Below, piece after piece: positions 1 to 8,424 of a stretch of 64,000 nucleotides of DNA; positions within the stretch are counted from its first letter, which is position 1, and every line of letters starts with the position of its first letter. The stretch spans positions 1 through 64,000 of the forward strand of contig JAGWUI010000001.1 of the NCBI GenBank assembly GCA_028868515.1. The letters are read 5' to 3'. A program made the translations under genes and the position numbers. The notes beneath the pieces were generated by a model. That model saw nothing but the letters and a program-made list of their open reading frames with translations, was not told where the DNA came from and searched no databases. Origin of the DNA: Gammaproteobacteria bacterium. Its GTDB lineage: Bacteria; Pseudomonadota; Gammaproteobacteria; Pseudomonadales; Moraxellaceae.

Positions 1-711
1 GGGGCTGTACTAGATCAGGTTAAATTTGACACCAAAATCGTAGTGTTTTGAACTGCTGTTTTGGTGTCCCATAATTAAATCTAAACTCACATTCTTTCAA
101 AAACAAGGGAAATGATTCTTTCGGAATTCCATTATATTTTCTCAATACTCTTTTCGCCTGATTCCAGAAGTTTTCTATCCCATTAATGTGATTTTTACCT
201 TCTGAGAATAGCAAAGAATGATTGATTCTTTCATGGTAAAAGCCACTGACATCTAATGCATTATAGCTACGATAATAATCCGTATAGACGATACTATCTG
301 GAGCTATTTTATTAATAATTACAGGTAGTAATGTAGCTGATTTAGTATCAGAGACAACCTTGGTGTAGACCTTACCACCTCGCTTTAAAATACCAAATAC
401 TGCAACTTTACCAGCAGCACCACGACCACGTTTTCCTTTACGGACACCACCAAAATAACTCTCATCTAGTTCGACCTGTCCATCGAATATTTCAGTGGCT
501 TCTTGCTCTAAATAATAGGTGATAACTTGCCTGATTTTGGTATAAAACAAGGCAGCTGAATTAGGGTGAATATCAAGTAAATCGGCAGCAGAACGAGCAG
601 TTACTTCGAGTACAAAAAACTCAAGTAACCGCATCTGCACTTTTTTATTTAACTTACAATTAGATATCTTCATTTTTCTAGACTAACATAGTGCTAATCT
701 AGTACAGCCCC
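1..711 (-). mobile_element. IS1595-family insertion sequence, complete
   Basis: The element is bounded by 18-base terminal inverted repeats. The left end at 1-18 reads GGGGCTGTACTAGATCAG and the right end at 694-711 is its complement with one mismatch. One DDE transposase fills the interior. IS1595 elements usually make 8-bp target duplications; the right flank is TTAAGTTT at 712-719, but the left flank lies outside the window, so the duplication cannot be confirmed. The window starts exactly at the element's tip. Confidence 0.88.
20..673 (-). CDS. IS1595-family transposase
   Basis: A 217-residue transposase of the IS1595 (ISXO2-like) type, which catalyses cut-and-paste movement of the element at 1-711. 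The N-terminal third has a helix-turn-helix-like stretch (SAADLLDIHPNSAALFY). The catalytic core shows DESYFGG (first acidic residue), a basic KRGRG segment, YTDYYRSY (second Asp) and HINGIENFWNQAKR, where the family's Asn/Glu-type third catalytic position falls. The ATG at 671-673 lies just inside the right terminal repeat. The frame is open and full length, so the element may be active. It belongs to the same family as the transposase at 7601 but is clearly divergent from it, so the two are separate insertions rather than copies of one IS. Confidence 0.92.
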   Translation of the reverse strand: MKISNCKLNKKVQMRLLEFFVLEVTARSAADLLDIHPNSAALFYTKIRQVITYYLEQEATEIFDGQVELDESYFGGVRKGKRGRGAAGKVAVFGILKRGGKVYTKVVSDTKSATLLPVIINKIAPDSIVYTDYYRSYNALDVSGFYHERINHSLLFSEGKNHINGIENFWNQAKRVLRKYNGIPKESFPLFLKECEFRFNYGTPKQQFKTLRFWCQI

Positions 712-726
712 TTAAGTTTTCTTATG

Positions 727-764
727 ATTTTGATTAGCATGATTGTGATGATGCTAATCAAAAT
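727..764. repeat. 14-bp perfect inverted repeat upstream of glycosyltransferase 1
   Basis: Positions 727-740 (ATTTTGATTAGCAT) and 751-764 are exact reverse complements separated by 10 bases. There is no U-run suited to a terminator. It lies about 130 bp upstream of the gene at 893, so an operator-like or hairpin role is possible. Its core, TTAGCAT facing ATGCTAA, recurs at 31889-31909. Confidence 0.55.
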
Positions 765-892
765 TGACTTGATGATGTTCCTTTAGATTTAGAAATTTTT
801 TGATAATAGTTTGTATAATAGACGATCAGGATGATCTCTATTTAAAACGGTTTGTGTAAGTCGTTTTATTTTATTTGTTGGATATAACTTGC

Positions 893-2713
893 ATGGCTTC
901 TTCACAACGCAAACCGAAAAAATTAGCAACAGCTCGGCCCACAACTATTAATTTTCAAGCGCCAAAACTAACAACTCAAACGCATAAAATAGATGCGATC
1001 ACTGCAAATGGATATTTGCAACAAGCGATGCAATTGCTGGGAAATCATCAAGCCGCTGAAGCTTATCGCCTTGCCAATTTATGTGTGTTAGGAGTAGATC
1101 GTCAACAAGAATCGATTAGAACGAATGCCAAATGGATTGGTGCAGTGGCGCTGATGCAGTTGGGTCGGGCAACAGAAGCATTGGTATTATTAAAAGAAAT
1201 TGAAAAAGTCATTCCGAATGATGTTGCAAATTTAGGCAACATTGGCGCTGCATTATTGCAAACGCAACAATATTTAGACGCTGCAAAATATTTTCAGAAA
1301 GTATTAAGTCTGCAACCTCAGCATGCCGACGCTTATCATGGTCTAGGACATGCTTACTATTATCAGGGCTTATGTGATGACGCATATCGTGCCTATGCAA
1401 AAGCGTTTGAAATAGATCCGCGTTCATTTAAAGCGCTTGAAGGCATGATGTTTATGCAGTATTACCAATATCCTTTGGATATGGATGCGCATTTTGAAAA
1501 CGTTAAAAAATGTGCTCAGTTTTTCTCAGATATGATCAAAATAACAACGCGTCATGATCATTCATTTGAACCTGATAAAACCCTGCGTATCGGTTTTGTG
1601 TCAGGAGATTTAAATACTCACCCCGTAGCATTCTTTTTAGAAAGTACCTTACGTCAGATCAAGAGTGGATTAGTGTCAACCTATCCGTTGACGTTAATTG
1701 CTTATCACAATAGTCATAAACAAGATGAATATTCTCAGCGTTTAAAACCACTTTTTGATGTATGGCATCAAGTTGATGTGCTGAATGATGAGCAACTTGT
1801 TCAACAAATTCAAGATGATCAAATTGATATTCTCATCGATTTATCAGGTCATACACATGGTAATCGTTTATCTGTTTTTGCACGAAAACCTGCGCCTGTA
1901 CAACTGAGTTGGCTCGGGTATTGGGGATCAACAGGTCTGTCCAGTATAGATTATGTTTTGGCCGATCCGATTTCTATTCCAGCAGATGAAGAAAAATGGT
2001 TCGTTGAGAAGATCTGGAAATTACCACATTTAAGATATTGTTTTTCGATCTCTTCAGATGCGCAAGAAATTAGCCCATTACCTTGTCTTGAGCTAGGATA
2101 CGTAACATTTGCCAGCTATCAGACCTTACCGAAGATTAATGATGGTGTAATGCTTTGTTGGTTGAAAATCTTATCCGCTTGTCCAACAGCACGGCTTCGT
2201 ATCCAATCAAAGGATTTTTCCAAGCCTGATGTGAAAGCTAGATTTACTCAACGATTAAATGCATTAGGAATCGATATTCTTCGTATTGATTTGGTCGGTG
2301 AAATGAGCCGCGCTGATTATCTTGCATCGTATGCAGACGTCGATATCGTACTTGATACTTTTCCCTACACAGGGGGAACAACAACGGTTGAAGCATTATG
2401 GATGGGAGTTCCGACACTGACATTGGCAACAGTAGGTATGTTAGGGCGGCAAGGTGAGGCCATCATGATGAATGCAGAGTTGTCAGATTGGGTTGTCCAT
2501 CATGAAGATGAATATGTGCAGGAAGCAATTAATTGGGGTAATGCTCATACATCTAAACTTCGAGAGCTGGCTGAACTGCGTAAAACAATGAGGGAGAAAG
2601 TCAGACGCAGTCCAGTGTTTAATGATGAGCAATTTGCACAGGATTTTGTAAATGCACTGTTTGCAATTTGGCAAAAGAAATGTGAGGAAGTGATTGTGAT
2701 ATCAATAACTTAG
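893..2713 (+). CDS. TPR-containing O-GlcNAc transferase (SPINDLY/OGT-like) family glycosyltransferase
   Basis: About 606 residues from the ATG at 893; an in-frame TTG at 875 would add six residues, and neither start has a good ribosome-binding site. Residues about 35-190 form TPR-like helical repeats. The C-terminal part matches the GT41 catalytic region: SGDLNTHPVAFF carries the His seen at the OGT active-site entrance, GHTHGNRL and RKPAPVQLSWLGY follow, LPKI holds the nucleotide-contact Lys, and FPYTGGTTTVEALWMG is the UDP-binding loop. Family members transfer a sugar from a UDP-sugar to Ser/Thr of cytoplasmic proteins; the donor and target here cannot be read from sequence. No signal peptide. 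A paralogue lies at 33731. It is convergent with the gene at 2716, the stop codons being two bases apart. Confidence 0.85.
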   Translation: MASSQRKPKKLATARPTTINFQAPKLTTQTHKIDAITANGYLQQAMQLLGNHQAAEAYRLANLCVLGVDRQQESIRTNAKWIGAVALMQLGRATEALVLLKEIEKVIPNDVANLGNIGAALLQTQQYLDAAKYFQKVLSLQPQHADAYHGLGHAYYYQGLCDDAYRAYAKAFEIDPRSFKALEGMMFMQYYQYPLDMDAHFENVKKCAQFFSDMIKITTRHDHSFEPDKTLRIGFVSGDLNTHPVAFFLESTLRQIKSGLVSTYPLTLIAYHNSHKQDEYSQRLKPLFDVWHQVDVLNDEQLVQQIQDDQIDILIDLSGHTHGNRLSVFARKPAPVQLSWLGYWGSTGLSSIDYVLADPISIPADEEKWFVEKIWKLPHLRYCFSISSDAQEISPLPCLELGYVTFASYQTLPKINDGVMLCWLKILSACPTARLRIQSKDFSKPDVKARFTQRLNALGIDILRIDLVGEMSRADYLASYADVDIVLDTFPYTGGTTTVEALWMGVPTLTLATVGMLGRQGEAIMMNAELSDWVVHHEDEYVQEAINWGNAHTSKLRELAELRKTMREKVRRSPVFNDEQFAQDFVNALFAIWQKKCEEVIVISIT

Positions 2714-2715
2714 TT

Positions 2716-3069
2716 TTATTTCTTTGGGCTATTCTTTGGATTAATAAGCGCAAAGTTTGGTACACGATCTGACCAATCAAAGTTATAAACTTCTTCTAAT
2801 GCTGCCTCATAACTTATACCGCCACGACTTGTGATGGTATATCCTGCGCCTGGGATTTGACTAGATTTACTGACTGCAAGTGCAACTAATGGCGGAAGTT
2901 CATAGATCTGGCAATACTGATGAATGACACTGAGTAAATAAGACGCAGCGCGTGGATGTAATCCAATCGCGCCACAAAGCTCGCTATAACTAATTTTTGT
3001 CCGACGTCGGGCTGTTCGAATTAAGATCGGCCATGCTGCTTGCGCGCGTACAATATGATTGACAGCCAT
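2716..3069 (-). CDS. hypothetical protein with HTH-like segment
   Basis: A 117-residue soluble, basic protein. Residues about 10-55 (arginine-rich RTARRRTK, then ISYSELCGAIGLHPRAASYLL) resemble a helix-turn-helix or winged-helix unit, so DNA binding is possible, but I do not recognise a named family. It contains no Cys clusters, membrane segments or catalytic motifs. It is a single gene convergent with the glycosyltransferase at 893. The ATG at 3067-3069 has only a weak Shine-Dalgarno. The good coding character on the strand opposite a real gene end supports a real but uncharacterised gene. Confidence 0.6.
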   Translation of the reverse strand: MAVNHIVRAQAAWPILIRTARRRTKISYSELCGAIGLHPRAASYLLSVIHQYCQIYELPPLVALAVSKSSQIPGAGYTITSRGGISYEAALEEVYNFDWSDRVPNFALINPKNSPKK

Positions 3070-3220
3070 ATGTATTACTCAACAGGAAGTCTACATGCAA
3101 TAAATTTTGACTTTATCCATTTTACATCTGAATCAATTCGATGGTTATCCTAGATTTTATCTAGGCAATCGTATAGTGATATCAAAATTTTTATAAGGAA
3201 GTTGGTGTTTGCAAACTATA

Positions 3221-3607
3221 CTAAGTTAAATTTCTTTGTTCTTCTTCGATCATATCTTCAACACAGCTTAATGTTGCTGATGCTTTTGAAAAAAATATAC
3301 AGTAGTAAATCATGTTTAGAGGGAAGAATAATAAAACAATCCAAAACATAAAAATAAAAGCGGTTGATAGTTCAACGTTCTGACGGATTTTAGATAAGCC
3401 ATCAAGCCCGCTGATGATACCCACAATGTACAATCCGTAGCATAAATCCATGTACTCTTTTAGCCCTGCTAACATGATGAATGCTATTAAGCTAAAAGTA
3501 ATTATTCCTATCAATAACGCTATTTTGCCTAATTGAATATCTCGGCGCATTTGGACAAGTGTTTTATTGTCGATTGTTTGCGTAGTTGAATCATGCGTGG
3601 ATTGCAT
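3221..3607 (-). CDS. hypothetical membrane protein
   Basis: The reading frame opens at 3658, but the ATG at 3605-3607 has an AGGGA ribosome-binding site six bases upstream and gives a 128-residue protein starting MQSTHDS. It shows a short polar N-terminus and about four hydrophobic segments: around IALLIGIITFSLIAFIML, the YGLYIVGIISGL stretch, and FIFMFWIVLLFFPLNMIYYCIFF, which may span twice. The C-terminal tail is acidic (EDMIEEEQ). No family is recognised and no partner is evident. It sits 55 bp downstream of the transglycosylase on the same strand and could be co-transcribed with it. Confidence 0.6.
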   Translation of the reverse strand: MQSTHDSTTQTIDNKTLVQMRRDIQLGKIALLIGIITFSLIAFIMLAGLKEYMDLCYGLYIVGIISGLDGLSKIRQNVELSTAFIFMFWIVLLFFPLNMIYYCIFFSKASATLSCVEDMIEEEQRNLT

Positions 3608-3662
3608 AATTTCCCTATTTCTAATAGTTATTACTCTGGTATTCAATCTGAATACCAAATTT

Positions 3663-4517
3663 TTAATTTGTTGAATGTGTTAATGCATCAAAAGCACTGA
3701 TATTTCTATCACCAGTTGGTGCATAGGTTGCGCTGGCTGAACCATCAGCGTTGGTATAGGTAATCACTGGGCGACGTGATGATACTGCTCGCGCACCAAG
3801 CTCTCGATCGTTATCAATACGACCACCAGTGATTTTGATGCTATTGTGATATAGATTATTGAATCGGCTCATGACACGTCTGACGTAATCTTGGGTTTCC
3901 CTAAATGGTGGGATCCCATGATATTTATCAACATTTCCTTCGCCAGCGTTATATGCAGCAATCGCAAGCTCATGGTTGTTATTATAGCGTTTCATCAGAA
4001 AGTTTAAGTATTGAACGCCGCCATTGATATTTTGTGCAGGATCATAAGAGTCGTTGACGAAGAAACGACGCGCAGTTGCAGGCATGAGCTGCATCAGCCC
4101 CTGAGCACCCACGGGGGAGCGTGCAGACGGATTAAAACCTGATTCAGTATGCATAATGGCCTTGATCAAACCTTGTTCAACGCCATAGTTATTTGCAGCA
4201 TGAGTGATCAAGTCATCGTAAGCATTACGATTTTTGCTGTAACTTGGTAAGACAGACGATTCGCTACCACCCCAGTTATGATAAGCATGGACGTTGGTAT
4301 CGGCATACCAAGTAACCTTGGCTTGAGTTGCATACTCTCCAAATGTACCTTCTTGTTTTTTATTACCACAAGGAACACTGGTCAAAAGTACATCATTATC
4401 TTTATTTTTACAGGTATAGAGATTGGCTGCTTGTGCATTTTGCATAAACAAAACGAAGCTAACAGGCAACAGCGCACTGCTGAATGCGATTCGAAGAAAC
4501 TGGTTAAACTTAGGCAT
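3663..4517 (-). CDS. secreted lytic transglycosylase with DUF4124-like N-terminal region
   Basis: A 284-residue exported protein. Residues 1-30 are a signal peptide ending in AQA before ANLYTC. Residues about 31-60 carry a small Cys-pair module (YTCKNKD...VPCGNK) like the DUF4124 domain. Residues about 100-220 form an SLT (goose-lysozyme-fold) domain: the catalytic Glu is in HTESGFNP at about residue 125, then GAQGLMQLMPATA, AIAAYNAGEGNV and ETQDYVRRV follow. It cleaves the MurNAc-GlcNAc bond of peptidoglycan in the periplasm with formation of 1,6-anhydro ends. The C-terminal 60 residues are low in motif content. There is no lipobox, so it is probably soluble in the periplasm. Confidence 0.9.
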   Translation of the reverse strand: MPKFNQFLRIAFSSALLPVSFVLFMQNAQAANLYTCKNKDNDVLLTSVPCGNKKQEGTFGEYATQAKVTWYADTNVHAYHNWGGSESSVLPSYSKNRNAYDDLITHAANNYGVEQGLIKAIMHTESGFNPSARSPVGAQGLMQLMPATARRFFVNDSYDPAQNINGGVQYLNFLMKRYNNNHELAIAAYNAGEGNVDKYHGIPPFRETQDYVRRVMSRFNNLYHNSIKITGGRIDNDRELGARAVSSRRPVITYTNADGSASATYAPTGDRNISAFDALTHSTN

Positions 4518-4678
4518 ATTCAGTGACCTAAATGTACAGTTTGATTAAATGAATTTTTTATAATTAAACCAATATCCATACCATTCCATGTTTATTAAAT
4601 CTTGAGGAAATATCTTCCTTCACATGATTTTATCAGTTTTTCGCAATAAGTGTGTAAATCTCACGATGAGTCGTTTGG

Positions 4679-5746
4679 TCAATCAATAATGTGGCGAGTA
4701 GGTCGCATGGATAGGCGTGTAAATAATTCATAGCCAATCGTCCCAGCAGAGCGAGCGACTCCATCCACATCTAAACCATTTCCCCATAAAACAACTTCGG
4801 TATCTAATGGTGGAATGCTTGCTAAGTCTGTTAAATCAACCGTGAGCATATCCATGCTGACCCGCCCGACTATTGGTACAAGCTGTCCAGCAATACTTAG
4901 CCGACCATTTTGAATCACGCGAGGGTAGCCATCTCCATAACCCATTGCGATGACGCCTAGCTGTGTTGGGCGCTGAGTTTTATACAGAGAGCCATAACCA
5001 ATCGAAACATTGGCAGGAAGTTCATAGGTGGCGATCAGATGCGTCGTCAAGGTCATGACGGGTTTTAAACTTAATTCTGCGGCGCTTTGATTGGCATAAG
5101 GAGAACTGCCATACAGCATGATTCCAGGTCGAACCCAATCAAATTGTAGATCTTTCCATTGAATCAATGCCGCAGAATTACAAAGAGATGCCTGAATGGG
5201 TTCAAGTTGTTTTTTAAGGTTGAGAAAGGTGTCAATTTGCTGTTGATTGAGTGGATGATCGGATTCGTCAGCATTTGCAAAGTGCATCGTCAGAACAAGG
5301 TTATAACCAGCGGTGCGTAATTTTGATGCGGCTGAGATGGCTTCTTCTGGCATGAAGCCAAGACGATTCATACCTGTATTAATTTTTAACCAGACAGTCG
5401 TGTTAGGAATAATATGGTCGAGTGCCCATTGTAATTGGCGATCTTGGTGAATGACGCATTGTGCGTGAATGTGATCCGCTTCGATCCATTCAGCTAAGCT
5501 AAAGACCCCTTCAATTAATACAATAGGTTGAGTGTTTCCAAGCGCACGAATATCGAGTGCTTCTTTAAAAAAAGCCACACCAAGTGCATCTGCATTTTGT
5601 AACGCATTCAATGCAAAGGCTAATCCATGCCCATATGCATCGGCTTTGACCATTGCCAAAACTTGACTATGTGGTGCGTGTTCTCGTACGCGCTGAAGAT
5701 TGTGAGTTAACGCTTGGGTGCTTAAATAAACGCGGGCTTCCCGCAT
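4679..5746 (-). CDS. alr: alanine racemase
   Basis: A 355-residue fold-type III PLP enzyme of usual family length that interconverts L- and D-alanine for peptidoglycan synthesis. The PLP lysine is K34 in AMVKADAYGHG. KINTGMNRLGF and the motif RPGIMLYG follow in the barrel, and the catalytic Tyr lies in the GYGSLY segment of the C-terminal beta domain, followed by VGRVSMDMLTVDL. It lies downstream of dnaB on the same strand, a pairing common in gammaproteobacteria. The 115-bp gap between them contains a degenerate palindromic repeat, so co-transcription is uncertain. The ATG at 5744-5746 is used; the upstream AGGAA fits a ribosome-binding site. Confidence 0.95.
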   Translation of the reverse strand: MREARVYLSTQALTHNLQRVREHAPHSQVLAMVKADAYGHGLAFALNALQNADALGVAFFKEALDIRALGNTQPIVLIEGVFSLAEWIEADHIHAQCVIHQDRQLQWALDHIIPNTTVWLKINTGMNRLGFMPEEAISAASKLRTAGYNLVLTMHFANADESDHPLNQQQIDTFLNLKKQLEPIQASLCNSAALIQWKDLQFDWVRPGIMLYGSSPYANQSAAELSLKPVMTLTTHLIATYELPANVSIGYGSLYKTQRPTQLGVIAMGYGDGYPRVIQNGRLSIAGQLVPIVGRVSMDMLTVDLTDLASIPPLDTEVVLWGNGLDVDGVARSAGTIGYELFTRLSMRPTRHIID

Positions 5747-5773
5747 AAGAATTTCCTATAACTGTTTGGATAT

Positions 5774-5845
5774 TGCCCCACATTTCGACAGACTCAATGT
5801 CCTTTATATAGAAATAGCTCGTTGAGCCAAACCATGCGGGGAGTT
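5774..5845. repeat. degenerate copy of palindromic intergenic repeat family A
   Basis: Between alr and dnaB the sequence CCCCACATTTCGACAGACTC is followed about 30 bases later by GCTCGTTGAGCC and GCGGGG. It resembles the TTTCGACAGGCTCA / TGAGCTTGTCGAAA element seen at 36963, 44101 and 54793, but is more diverged. Confidence 0.5.
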
Positions 5846-5861
5846 GTTAAGGTGTTAAATA

Positions 5862-7355
5862 TTACTCATCATCTTCAGGACGATAAAATTCTGGTGATAA
5901 ATTGGTAAATCGTGTGAATTGACCTTGGAACGCTAAACGTACCGTACCGATTGGACCATTACGCTGCTTACCGATAATGATTTCTGCTGTCCCCATTTCT
6001 TTCGACTCTTTGTTATACACTTCGTCGCGATAAATAAACATAATTAAGTCAGCATCCTGCTCAATCGCACCAGACTCACGAAGGTCAGACATAATTGGAC
6101 GTTTATTCGGGCGATTTTCCAGAGAGCGGTTAAGCTGAGAGAGAGCAATCACAGGGCAATTCATTTCTTTCGCCAGCGCTTTTAAGCTACGCGAAATTTC
6201 AGAAATCTCACCAACGCGGTTATCGCCCATGCCAGGCACTTTCATCAACTGCAAATAGTCGATCATGATCACGCCAAGTGAGCCATTGTGCATTTTTGCA
6301 ATACGGCGCGCGCGCGCGCGGACTTCGTTCGGAGGTAACGCAGAGCTATCATCAATATATAGATGCTTGTCTTGAAGCTGCCCCATCGTACTGGTGAGCC
6401 TGATCCAATCACCTTCTTCCAGACGACCAGAACGCAGTCGACCTTGATCAATTGAACCAAAAGAAGAGAGCAGACGCACAGCAATCGAATCAGCAGGCAT
6501 TTCCATTGAAAAGACAAGCGCTGGTAAATTACTGCCAAAAAGCACACTTTCAACCAGATTCATGGCAAATGTTGTTTTACCCATACTTGGACGGGCAGCG
6601 ACAATAATCAAATCGCCTTTTTGCATCCCTAGCGTTTTATTATCTAATTCAATAAAACCTGTGGTTAATCCAGTGATTGCGCTATCACTACCTTGTAGTT
6701 CCTCAACGGTATTAAGGACACTCTTGAGTACGTTATTGATGGCTTTGGGACCGCTTTCGGCTGTGCGATTATTATGTTGTTCGCTAATTGCAAATACTTT
6801 GCTTTCTACCGAATCCAAGATTTCGCTGACTGGTTGTCCTTTTGCATCATAGGCTGTGTGGAGTACATCATTGCCCACGGCGATGAGATCTCGAAGCACG
6901 GCATGTTCACGGACTTTTTCAGCATAAGCGGGCAGATTAAATAAACTGGCAGGGCTTTCTGCGAGAAGCTGCATCAAATAGGCTTCGCCGCCGCTATCTT
7001 CAAGCAGATGCTGACCACCGAGCCAGTCGCTCACCATAACTGCATCGTAAGGCATATTTGCCGCGGCTAAGTGACCGATGGCTTTGTAAATTAAACGATG
7101 ACGGATCGCATAAAATGAATTTTCAGTAATAATTTCACTGACTTGCTCCCATGATTCGCTGATGGTCATGAGTGCTGCTAAAACAGCTTGTTCCATTTGC
7201 AAGCTATGTGGCGGAACGCGCAGTTCGCGTGTTGCATCTGGGCTGATTTCAGTTGCATTTTTTTTATTGTTTTTTCGAGGAAGTTTTGCACTGTTCTCAT
7301 TCGCGGCATTAGGTAGTGTTGCAACACGACCAAGCGAAGCTGAGGATTCTGACAT
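5862..7355 (-). CDS. dnaB: replicative DNA helicase
   Basis: The ring helicase of the replisome unwinds DNA ahead of the fork, moving 5'-3' on the lagging strand. The ATG at 7353-7355 (MSESSAS) has an AGG seven bases upstream and gives 497 residues; an in-frame TTG at 7361 would add two. An N-terminal unstructured basic stretch (residues 20-40) precedes the DnaB N domain (about 45-150). The RecA-type core begins near residue 225 with Walker A (ARPSMGKTT, about 253-262) and Walker B (MIDYLQLM), followed by SQLNRSLENR and the DLRESGAIEQDAD region. No intein is present. The insertion sequence at 7554 lies 200 bp upstream, separating the gene from rplI. Confidence 0.97.
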   Translation of the reverse strand: MSESSASLGRVATLPNAANENSAKLPRKNNKKNATEISPDATRELRVPPHSLQMEQAVLAALMTISESWEQVSEIITENSFYAIRHRLIYKAIGHLAAANMPYDAVMVSDWLGGQHLLEDSGGEAYLMQLLAESPASLFNLPAYAEKVREHAVLRDLIAVGNDVLHTAYDAKGQPVSEILDSVESKVFAISEQHNNRTAESGPKAINNVLKSVLNTVEELQGSDSAITGLTTGFIELDNKTLGMQKGDLIIVAARPSMGKTTFAMNLVESVLFGSNLPALVFSMEMPADSIAVRLLSSFGSIDQGRLRSGRLEEGDWIRLTSTMGQLQDKHLYIDDSSALPPNEVRARARRIAKMHNGSLGVIMIDYLQLMKVPGMGDNRVGEISEISRSLKALAKEMNCPVIALSQLNRSLENRPNKRPIMSDLRESGAIEQDADLIMFIYRDEVYNKESKEMGTAEIIIGKQRNGPIGTVRLAFQGQFTRFTNLSPEFYRPEDDE

Positions 7356-7545
7356 GTTCAAACCTGTACTATAAATAAAAAATTAAAGCTAAATATTCGT
7401 GAAACTCATGGTACTAGTTTGACTACAAACCAACTCATGAATGGTCGTTAAGAATACTATTAATTGCTCTGAGATAGCAGTGGGGAATTGATAATAATTG
7501 TCTGATTGATGGCTTTTGATGCTATTTATGAAATAGCGAGAATTA

Positions 7546-7553
7546 TTATTTTT
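7546..7553. repeat. target-site duplication, left copy
   Basis: TTATTTTT directly precedes the left end of the insertion sequence and is repeated exactly at 8292-8299 directly after the right end. Eight bases is the duplication length expected for IS1595-family transposition. Confidence 0.85.
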
Positions 7554-8291
7554 GGGTCTTAGGAAGTTAAGCACGATTTAAGGTGTGGTAACTTACTAAG
7601 ATGCAAACAAAAAATAGGTACTATCGCCGTTCAAGAATCACAGAAGCTAAATTTAGACAGCTTGTTCGCTGTTTTGCTCTCGATTTTACGGCATCTAGCA
7701 CAGCAGAATTGATCGGAGTTTCGGTCCGATCAACGAACTCTATCTTTCTAAAAATACGTCATCGTATCGCTGAGCACTGTGAACTTGAATCGCCTTTACA
7801 GGGTGCGGTTGAGGTCGATGAATCTTACTTTGGTGCTCACAGGGTTCGAGGCAAACGTGGTCGTGGAGCTTATGGCAAAACAATCGTTTTTGGTTTGTTA
7901 AAACGACAAGGTAAAGTCTACACAGAAATTGTTCCTGATTGCTCCAAAACCACGCTACAAGGCATTATTCGCGGTCATGTTGACCTTGGTACTGTCATTC
8001 ATTCCGACGGTTGGCGTGGTTATGAAGGTTTAGTTGATATTGGCTATGATAAGCATTTTAGGGTGAATCATGGTGCGAATGAGTTTGCCAATGGTGACCG
8101 CCACATCAACGGCATTGAATCTTTCTGGAGTTATGCAAAAAGACGATTAGCGAAGTTTAATGGTGTCGCGAAACATACGTTCTATTTGCACTTGAAAGAA
8201 ACAGAGTATCGTTTCAATCATCGTCGTGATAACGTGTATCTTGGGCTGCTTAAACTTCTCAGAAATAATCCGCTTTAGCTTCCTAAGACCC
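7554..8291 (+). mobile_element. IS1595-family insertion sequence, complete with 8-bp target duplication
   Basis: A 738-bp element. The left end at 7554 begins GGGTCTTAGGAAGTTAAGC and the right end, read inward from 8291, begins GGGTCTTAGGAAGCTAAAGC, so the first 13 bases match exactly. It is flanked by TTATTTTT on both sides. It contains one intact transposase. It landed in AT-rich DNA between the terminator of the rpsF-rpsR-rplI operon and dnaB, so it interrupts an otherwise conserved gene neighbourhood without breaking a gene. Confidence 0.93.
7601..8278 (+). CDS. IS1595-family transposase
   Basis: A 225-residue DDE-type transposase for the element at 7554-8291. The N-terminal region includes an HTH-like stretch (SSTAELIGVSVRSTNSIF). 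The catalytic core has VEVDESYFGAHRVRGKRGRG, VIHSDGWRGYEGL and HINGIESFWSYAKRRLAKFNG, the same order of motifs as in the transposase at 20. The ORF is complete, starts with ATG at 7601 and stops 13 bases before the right terminal repeat tip. The intact frame and exact target duplication suggest a recent insertion. Confidence 0.93.
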   Translation: MQTKNRYYRRSRITEAKFRQLVRCFALDFTASSTAELIGVSVRSTNSIFLKIRHRIAEHCELESPLQGAVEVDESYFGAHRVRGKRGRGAYGKTIVFGLLKRQGKVYTEIVPDCSKTTLQGIIRGHVDLGTVIHSDGWRGYEGLVDIGYDKHFRVNHGANEFANGDRHINGIESFWSYAKRRLAKFNGVAKHTFYLHLKETEYRFNHRRDNVYLGLLKLLRNNPL

Positions 8292-8299
8292 TTATTTTT
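8292..8299. repeat. target-site duplication, right copy
   Basis: TTATTTTT follows the right end of the insertion sequence and is identical to 7546-7553. Confidence 0.85.
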
Positions 8300-8373
8300 T
8301 TAGTCAAAGATATTTTGTATGAGGAGGTTTGTTTGATTAAGCGAAAATTTTTAATCATTGTTTTGTATTTATT

Positions 8374-8404
8374 AAATAAAAAAGGCACGCTTTCGCGTAC
8401 CTTC
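8374..8404 (-). terminator. rho-independent terminator of the rpsF-rpsR-rplI operon
   Basis: Read on the minus strand, AAGGTACGC, loop GAAA-type, GCGTGCCTT and a run of six T form a GC-rich hairpin with one mismatch and a U-tract, 20 bases beyond the rplI stop codon. Confidence 0.85.
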
Positions 8405-8424
8405 TTTGATTCATCGCTTAGAGC

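Noticed and set aside
6269-6553. Minus-strand frame inside dnaB, and similar frames on either strand inside ppsA, nirB and nodT-like genes
   Set aside because: They lie wholly within strongly conserved genes in other frames and show no domain or ribosome-binding site.
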